A DNA stretch of 10,305 nucleotides, taken from positions 1 to 10,305 of the forward strand of contig CADBQK010000275.1 of NCBI GenBank assembly GCA_902796775.1, read 5' to 3'. The notes under the pieces were generated by a model. That model did not search any database and had not been told where the DNA came from. It saw nothing but the letters and a program-made list of their open reading frames with translations. A program made the position numbers and the translations under genes. Positions 7,201 through 10,305 of the stretch are shown in pieces. The DNA is from an uncultured Lachnospiraceae bacterium (GTDB lineage: Bacteria; Bacillota_A; Clostridia; Lachnospirales; Lachnospiraceae). Each line of letters begins with the position of its first letter. Positions within the stretch are counted from its first letter, which is position 1.

Positions 7201-7356
7201 CATATCGAAGGAGATATTGTCCCGCACTGCCGTTTCCTGGCCAGGCAAATGGATTCCAGGGATGCCATTACCGGCTTTATGGAAAGGAATCTCGGCATGC
7301 ATGAACTGGATGCCCGCGCAGAAGCCAGCAGATGTCTGCGCTGTGACAGGAGGTGA
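4276..7356 (+). CDS. NuoF/HydB-type NADH-binding subunit fused to an NfnB/GltD-like FAD/NADPH oxidoreductase
   Basis: A 1026-residue two-part flavoprotein. Residues 1-110 form a thioredoxin-like [2Fe-2S] domain (Cys29, 34, 39, 66 and 70 visible). Residues about 120-545 are a NuoF core: FMN/NADH motifs GRGGAGFPTG (184-193) and NADEGDPGAF (212-221), GAFVCGEETAL (298-308), an SLBB region, and a [4Fe-4S] site at Cys473, 476, 479 and 519. Instead of the two-cluster ferredoxin tail usual in HydB, residues 546-1026 resemble NfnB/GltD. Cys549, 554, 562 and 566 and Cys601, 605, 609 and 613 can hold two [4Fe-4S] clusters. The FAD site is VIGAGPTGLTG (658-668), GIPEYRLP is at 695-702, and the second dinucleotide site GGGNTAIDSAR (790-800) is followed by YRR (814-816), typical of NADPH binding. 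The tail ends RCLRCDRR. A strong GGGGGGAG ribosome site precedes the ATG. It probably joins NAD(H) and NADP(H) chemistry to the hydrogenase encoded next. The architecture recalls StnB of the Sporomusa-type transhydrogenase (from memory). Confidence 0.93.
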   Translation: MIRSIQDLEKIKKTYDEKMGKYEYQALVCFGTGCTSSGCKVIRDTLVEELAANGLSDKVAVIERGCMGTCAVGPVVYILPDETYYTEMTPDKIREIVQKHFIGGNPVEEYTFYDTIQKKRIPNINDTSFFKRQVRIALRNCGLIDVNCVSSYIARDGYLALAKILKNGNRMAVIEEMKKSGLRGRGGAGFPTGVKWEAAYGQPGEQKYIICNADEGDPGAFMDRSVFEGDPHSVIEGMLIGGYAIGASHGVVYIRAEYPIAVQRLQAALEEAREAGLLGKDIFRSGFDFDIEVRIGAGAFVCGEETALIASVEGLRGEPRQKPPFPFQSGLFDKPTIINNVETLATVPAIMLNGADWFRSFGTEKSPGTKVFALTGNIENTGLVEVPMGTPLSEIIYLIGGGIPNGKKFKAAQTGGPSGGCITPENINVPMDYEHLAELGSIVGSGGLIVMDEDTCMVDTARFYMDFIQEESCGKCTACRVGTKRMLEILNRITSGQGREGDIETLLELGEIIKDSAMCGLGQTAPNPVLSTIKYFRDEYEDHIRLKKCEAGACGDMVSSPCENTCPAGINIPGYMSLIATGNYVGAARIMLRDNPFAGICGRVCTHPCEAHCRRGTVDEAMNICELKRFATDVAYGLGLPADEEFLPPAKLNKKVCVIGAGPTGLTGAYYLARKGYQVDVFESEYKPGGVMAYGIPEYRLPWSIIEHEIENMKKTGLRVHCGKKISKVQYEQFCKDYDAVLIAIGAQKASRTGLPGEDLSGIYYGLDFLKRVSLKGDLDFKGKKVAVIGGGNTAIDSARTAVRLGACEVQIIYRRTQNDMPADKVEIADALEEGVKLRTLLNPVSFEGNDGRLTDIILAEQKLGSFDSSGRRACKSSGVTMKEHFDIAIPAISQVPDLEFLDGSLELFGNRIRADRYTRMTSRDGVFVGGDASRGPRDIVHAVRDGKAAAENIDLYLGGNGILEKGFEQEITDNHIEGDIVPHCRFLARQMDSRDAITGFMERNLGMHELDARAEASRCLRCDRR
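7348..7356 (+). promoter_or_regulatory. Ribosome binding site that fixes the hydrogenase start
   Basis: AGGAGGTGA overlaps the stop codon of the fusion gene and lies eight bases (from the last G of AGGAGG) before the ATG at 7362. It rules against the in-frame GTG at 7353, which sits inside it, and indicates translational coupling. Confidence 0.8.
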
Positions 7357-7361
7357 CAAAA

Positions 7362-9185
7362 ATGGCAGAAATAAATCTTACGATCAACGGTATTGCGTGC
7401 AAAGCTCCGGAAGGAAGTACGATCCTGGAGGCTGCCCGGCTGAATCATATCCATATCCCGCGCCTTTGCTATCTGGCCGGGATCAACCAGTACGGCGCCT
7501 GCCGTATCTGCCTGGTAGAACAAATCAGCCCTCCTGCCAAAAACCTGCAGGCTTCCTGTATGGTAAAGGCACAGGATGGCATGGTGATCGAGACAAACAC
7601 CAGGCGAGTGCGCCGTGCAAGAAAAGCGATGTACGAGCTTCTGCTTTCAAACCACAAGCAGGACTGCCTGGCCTGCCCCAGAAACCAGGATTGCGAATTC
7701 CAGGCTCTGGGCAAAGAGCTGGGTGTAGACAGATGCAGCTTTGAGGGCGAACGTATAGAATATCCTATCGATATTTCTGAATCGATTACCCGTGACCCGA
7801 ACAAATGCATCCTGTGCCGGCGTTGTGTGAGCGTCTGCAAGAATATTCAGACAACAGCCGTTCTGGGAGCGGAAGACCGCGGTTTCAATACGCATATCAG
7901 TCCGGCTTTCGGACTTCCGATCGGCAGCAGTGCCTGCGCATTCTGCGGACAGTGCGTGGAAGTCTGTCCAGTCGGAGCGCTGACAGAAACCAGCCACACA
8001 GACCGTGTCTGGGCTGCTCTGGATGACCCGGGCAAATATGTGATCGTACAGCCTGCACCGGCTGTGCGTGCCGGAATCGGTGAATGCTTCGGTATCCCTG
8101 CAGGGACCTGCCAGACAGGAAAACTGGCAGCAGCTCTGCGCAGAATGGGTTTTGATGATGTATTTGATACTGACTGGAGCGCGGATCTGACGATCCTGGA
8201 GGAAGGGACAGAGTTTCTGGAGCGTTTCAAAGCTGTGCTGGAAGGAAGGGACGCCGTCCTTCCAATGATGACCAGCTGTTCTCCCGGGTGGATCCAGTTT
8301 ATTGAGAAAAATTTCCCCGATCAGCTGAGCCATCTGTCCACCTGCAAATCCCCGCACGAGATGTTCGGTGCCGTGCTTAAGAGCTATTACGCGGAAAAAA
8401 TAGGGAAGAAACCCGAAGAAATCTACGTGGTTTCCGTCATGCCCTGTACGGCAAAGAAGACGGAATGCGCCAGGCCGGAGCTTTCCAATGATGGCGTTCC
8501 AAATGTAGATGCGGTTCTGACCACCCGCGAGCTGGGAGATATGATCAAAGAAATGGGTATCGATTTCCTGAACCTTCCAGATGAAGAGTTCGACGCACCT
8601 CTGGGGCTTTCCTCAGGTGCAGCAGATATCTTCGGCGTTACCGGCGGTGTTATGGAGGCTGCTCTGCGGACGGTCTACGAGATCGTCACCGGCAGAGAAC
8701 TGCCCTTCCCTGATCTGCATGTATCACCGATCGTAGGCCTTGACCAGATCAAAGAAGCGACCATCAAGCTGGAGAATGTTCTGCCTGAATGGGCAGCTGC
8801 AGAAGGGTTTGAGGTAAAGATCGCAGTCACCAGCGGGTTTGCCGGGGCCAGACAGCTGATGGAGCAGATCAGAGATGGAAAATCTCCTTACCACTTCATC
8901 GAAGTAATGGGCTGTCCGGGCGGATGCATCACCGGCGGCGGCCAGCCCCGGCCGGCCGGAGACATCAGGATCGTCAGGCAAAGACGTCTGGAAGCTATCT
9001 ATGCGGAGGACGAAAGCAAAGCTATCCGTAAGTCCCATGAGAATCCTTCAATCAAAGAGTTTTACCAGGAATGGGGTTCACCCGGATGTCATCGGTCTCA
9101 TGCCTATCTGCATACGACCTACGTCCCGAGAGGGCGCTTCAATCATCTGACAGGGGAAAACTTTGTAGTGAATAAAATACAATGA
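7362..9185 (+). CDS. hydA: HydA-type [FeFe] hydrogenase catalytic subunit
   Basis: A 607-residue soluble hydrogenase subunit that reduces protons or oxidises H2. Domains in order: a plant-type [2Fe-2S] domain (Cys36, 47, 50 and 66); a His-Cys3 [4Fe-4S] site (His98, Cys102, 105 and 111); and a two-[4Fe-4S] ferredoxin domain (Cys149, 152, 155 and 159; Cys192, 195, 198 and 202). The H-cluster domain has motif 1 TSCSPGW (304-310), motif 2 MPCTAKK (360-366), and motif 3 beginning at Glu514 with Cys518, Cys522 and GGGQP (525-529). The small-subunit-like tail ends near SHAYLHTTY (579-587). Length and order match the catalytic subunit of multimeric NAD(P)-linked hydrogenases (HydA/HndD type). Motif 1 has Ser in place of the second Cys of the better known TSCCP form. 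It is the last gene of the operon, five bases after the fusion stop. The maturases HydE, HydF and HydG are not in this window. Confidence 0.94.
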   Translation: MAEINLTINGIACKAPEGSTILEAARLNHIHIPRLCYLAGINQYGACRICLVEQISPPAKNLQASCMVKAQDGMVIETNTRRVRRARKAMYELLLSNHKQDCLACPRNQDCEFQALGKELGVDRCSFEGERIEYPIDISESITRDPNKCILCRRCVSVCKNIQTTAVLGAEDRGFNTHISPAFGLPIGSSACAFCGQCVEVCPVGALTETSHTDRVWAALDDPGKYVIVQPAPAVRAGIGECFGIPAGTCQTGKLAAALRRMGFDDVFDTDWSADLTILEEGTEFLERFKAVLEGRDAVLPMMTSCSPGWIQFIEKNFPDQLSHLSTCKSPHEMFGAVLKSYYAEKIGKKPEEIYVVSVMPCTAKKTECARPELSNDGVPNVDAVLTTRELGDMIKEMGIDFLNLPDEEFDAPLGLSSGAADIFGVTGGVMEAALRTVYEIVTGRELPFPDLHVSPIVGLDQIKEATIKLENVLPEWAAAEGFEVKIAVTSGFAGARQLMEQIRDGKSPYHFIEVMGCPGGCITGGGQPRPAGDIRIVRQRRLEAIYAEDESKAIRKSHENPSIKEFYQEWGSPGCHRSHAYLHTTYVPRGRFNHLTGENFVVNKIQ

Positions 9186-9187
9186 TC

Positions 9188-9263
9188 AAGTTTGCAAACT
9201 AGCTTGTGACGTTTTCATCAGAAAACGCAATTACAATGATACCAAGTGCTGCCAAGCACTAGG
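9188..9263 (+). other. Three consecutive hairpins in the 3' region of the hydrogenase operon
   Basis: Before the terminator three further inverted repeats follow one another: AGTTTGCAAACT (9189-9200, flanked by CAAG and CTTG), CGTTTTC-ATCA-GAAAACG (9210-9227), and AGTGCT-GCCA-AGCACT (9245-9260, extended by CC/GG across one A-A mismatch). None has a T run directly after it, so they are not terminators themselves. They could stabilise the 3' end of the mRNA or belong to a small 3'-derived RNA; neither is shown. Confidence 0.5.
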
Positions 9264-9270
9264 CCTCCTT

Positions 9271-9317
9271 AAAAAGGACTTATGAGACCAACCGGTCTTC
9301 ATAAGTCCTTGTTTTTT
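9271..9317. terminator. Bidirectional rho-independent terminator between convergent genes
   Basis: AAGGACTTATGA (9274-9285) pairs with TCATAAGTCCTT (9299-9310). The stem continues with GACC/GGTC after one bulged T and closes with the loop AACC. The plus-strand transcript of the hydrogenase operon runs into G and six Ts. The minus-strand transcript of the isochorismatase-like gene runs into five Ts (9275-9271). A 12-bp arm plus T tracts on both sides make a strong terminator in both directions. The remaining bases up to the gene at 9436 show nothing else convincing. Confidence 0.92.
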
Positions 9318-9435
9318 ATTACCAGACGGCTCTGAAAATATGCCTCTTAAATGTAACGCCTGCATATCCCCATGACAGGCACGCTCCCGCACCGCTCTAT
9401 TTGTTTTGCTGTTTTGATGTTTTTCTATCTTTCGA

Positions 9436-9978
9436 TTACTTAACTATATTAGAAATCGCCTTGAAATAGGGAGATTTTGAAGTCTGCAGCAGCTCAAAGA
9501 GTACGGCTTCTGCAGTCGTAAGCAGGATGTCCTCCTGAATCGCCCGACGGATCCCGAACTTCTTATCGTTCTTTTTACGGGAGCCGATACAATCTGTTAC
9601 CAGTACGGGATTCAGGCCGGCTGCCTTCATGTCCAAGCAGGACTGAAGTACACAGACATGAGCCTCCGTACCGACGACCAGGATGTTTTTCTTCCCGGAT
9701 GCCAGAATCGCTTCTTTGATCTTCTCATCATCCCAGATGCTAAATGCATTTTTGTCAAAATACTCTGTGGTGCCAGCTGCTTCAAAAATCTCCGGCAGGG
9801 TGCTTCCAAGCCCTTTGGTATACTGCTGGGAAATGATCAGCGGGATCTCCATAGCCTTGATTCCCTTTGCAAATACGATATTGCGCTCGATCAGATCCTC
9901 CTTATCCGACATAGCCGGTACCAGTCTCTCCTGCATATCTACGATAAATGCCAGTGTATCATCTCGTAATAATCTCAT
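9436..9978 (-). CDS. Isochorismatase-like cysteine hydrolase
   Basis: A 180-residue protein of the isochorismatase/nicotinamidase superfamily (YcaC-like branch), a soluble hydrolase acting on amides or related bonds. The expected Asp-Lys-Cys triad is visible: Asp14 in FIVDMQERL, Lys76 in FDKNAFS, and Cys109 in GTEAHVCVLQ. SQQYTKGLG (50-58) is a family motif. The ATG at 9976-9978 is chosen because AAGGAGG precedes it at good spacing; an in-frame ATG at 9994-9996 would put that ribosome site inside the coding region. It has its own predicted promoter (10101-10129), follows an activase gene on the same strand and converges on the hydrogenase operon. The substrate cannot be read from the sequence. 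A direct role in the hydrogenase or CoA pathway is not evident; it may be a passenger. Confidence 0.9.
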   Translation of the reverse strand: MRLLRDDTLAFIVDMQERLVPAMSDKEDLIERNIVFAKGIKAMEIPLIISQQYTKGLGSTLPEIFEAAGTTEYFDKNAFSIWDDEKIKEAILASGKKNILVVGTEAHVCVLQSCLDMKAAGLNPVLVTDCIGSRKKNDKKFGIRRAIQEDILLTTAEAVLFELLQTSKSPYFKAISNIVK

Positions 9979-10100
9979 ACTTTCCTCCTTGATCAAGGTT
10001 GTTTAGGTTGTACTTCCCATACTGAAACTGAAGATGTAGGGACTTTTAATGATAATACGGATCGTTTCATGCTTCGCGCTTTAACAATCCTCCTATTCTC

Positions 10101-10129
10101 ATACTAAAGCAATTGCCTGTTTAAGTCAA
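10101..10129 (-). promoter_or_regulatory. Housekeeping-type promoter of the isochorismatase-like gene
   Basis: On the minus strand TTGACT (10129-10124), a 17-base spacer and TAGTAT (10106-10101) match the SigA consensus at five and four of six bases. Transcription would start near 10094, with a leader of about 115 nt. The leader contains an isolated AGGAGG at 10089-10094 with no convincing reading frame behind it. Confidence 0.55.
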
Positions 10130-10148
10130 CAATCCATATGATGTACCA

Positions 10149-10244
10149 GCCGACTTTTCTGTGATTATCCGTCGACTTTTCAGTGGTTACCCGCTGATTC
10201 GCTGATTCTTCTATGATCATCCGCTGACTTTTTCAAGTGCATAC
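10149..10244. repeat. 22-bp imperfect tandem repeats straddling the activase stop codon
   Basis: Units begin at 10149, 10171, 10201 and 10223, with an 8-base partial unit (GCTGATTC) at 10193-10200. The first unit is roughly GCCGACTTTTCTGTGATTATCC. Unit 2 differs from unit 1 at four of 22 bases and unit 3 at five. Unit 4 keeps only the first half (GCTGACTTTTTC) and lies in the coding end of the activase gene, whose stop codon falls in unit 3. The array is short and decayed, consistent with slippage duplication of the gene's 3' end. Confidence 0.65.
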
Positions 10245-10305
10245 AGAGCGGCGCCGAGAGCTCCGACGATCTCGGGCTGCTCACAAATGTAGAGCCCGGA
10301 GCCAA
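10217..10305 (-). CDS. BadF/BadG/BcrA/BcrD-type activase (2-hydroxyacyl-CoA dehydratase activator), C-terminal end
   Basis: Only the last 28 codons are present; the gene continues beyond base 10305. They read GSGLYICEQPEIVGALGAAL, then YALEKVSG and a TGA stop. The P-E-x-x-GALGAALYA segment is the characteristic C-terminal helix of the ASKHA-fold ATPases that activate 2-hydroxyacyl-CoA dehydratases (HgdC, HadI and FldI types) or form the ATP-binding subunits of benzoyl-CoA reductase. Such proteins use ATP to drive one electron from ferredoxin or flavodoxin into the dehydratase through a [4Fe-4S] cluster between two subunits. The cluster-binding Cys residues are outside the window. The reading frame was found by translating the window edge directly. 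Family call is good for such a short piece; which dehydratase or reductase it serves is open. Confidence 0.72.
   Translation of the reverse strand, partial: GSGLYICEQPEIVGALGAALYALEKVSG

Noticed and set aside
7049..7744. Plus-strand reading frame (231 codons) spanning the fusion/hydrogenase junction
   Set aside because: It is out of frame with both well-supported genes and has no motif; coding signal belongs to the overlapping genes.
7647..8357. Antisense reading frame of 236 codons over the hydrogenase gene
   Set aside because: It is a shadow of the conserved ferredoxin and H-cluster coding region, with no ribosome site or family motif.
9993..10070. Possible 25-codon leader peptide on the minus strand, ending 14 nt before the isochorismatase-like gene
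   Set aside because: The only AGGAGG (10089-10094) lies 18 bases before its ATG and at the very 5' end of the predicted transcript; composition is not protein-like. Too weak to annotate.
1..10305. CRISPR arrays, tRNA/rRNA genes, insertion sequences or prophage genes
   Set aside because: I saw no regularly spaced repeats with unique spacers, no tRNA-like or rRNA segments, and no transposase or integrase reading frame on either strand.

Overview
The window looks like a chromosomal segment from a strictly anaerobic, fermentative Firmicute of the class Clostridia. The reasons are moderate GC, strong AGGAGG-type ribosome binding sites, an oxygen-sensitive [FeFe] hydrogenase, and a 2-hydroxyacyl-CoA dehydratase/benzoyl-CoA reductase-type activase. 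The genus cannot be fixed from the sequence alone.

Left block (1-3526, all minus strand). A sigma-54-dependent activator with GAF, PAS, AAA+ and HTH domains (1374-3362) lies upstream of a short-chain dehydrogenase (218-1006). The dehydrogenase is followed by the 5' part of a class I CoA-transferase subunit A gene that leaves the window at base 1. Between activator and dehydrogenase lies an apparently complete sigma-54 control region. It has a consensus -24/-12 promoter (1159-1174), an AT-rich spacer, and palindromic candidate activator sites about 150 bp upstream. The main palindrome is also the stem of a rho-independent terminator for the activator gene.

Centre (3363-9435, plus strand). A divergent promoter region leads into three tightly coupled genes. 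They encode a NuoE/HydC-type [2Fe-2S] protein, a 1026-residue fusion of a NuoF/HydB-type NADH- and FMN-binding protein with an NfnB/GltD-like FAD/NADPH oxidoreductase, and a long HydA-type [FeFe] hydrogenase. The operon ends in a cluster of hairpins and a strong bidirectional terminator.

Right block (9436-10305, minus strand). An isochorismatase-like cysteine hydrolase with its own promoter converges on the hydrogenase operon. Upstream of it is the 3' end of a BadF/HgdC-type activase gene, whose stop codon sits inside a 22-bp tandem repeat.

How it may work together (inference). A CoA-transferase, an SDR oxidoreductase and a dehydratase activase would fit a 2-hydroxyacyl-CoA (or aryl-CoA) fermentation route induced through sigma-54. 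The hydrogenase complex between them would balance the electrons. The main point of interest is that its middle subunit carries both an NADH site and a probable NADPH site beside an H-cluster subunit. It could therefore link H2, NAD(H), NADP(H) and possibly ferredoxin in one complex. This combines features of trimeric HydABC hydrogenases and of the Nfn/Stn transhydrogenases.
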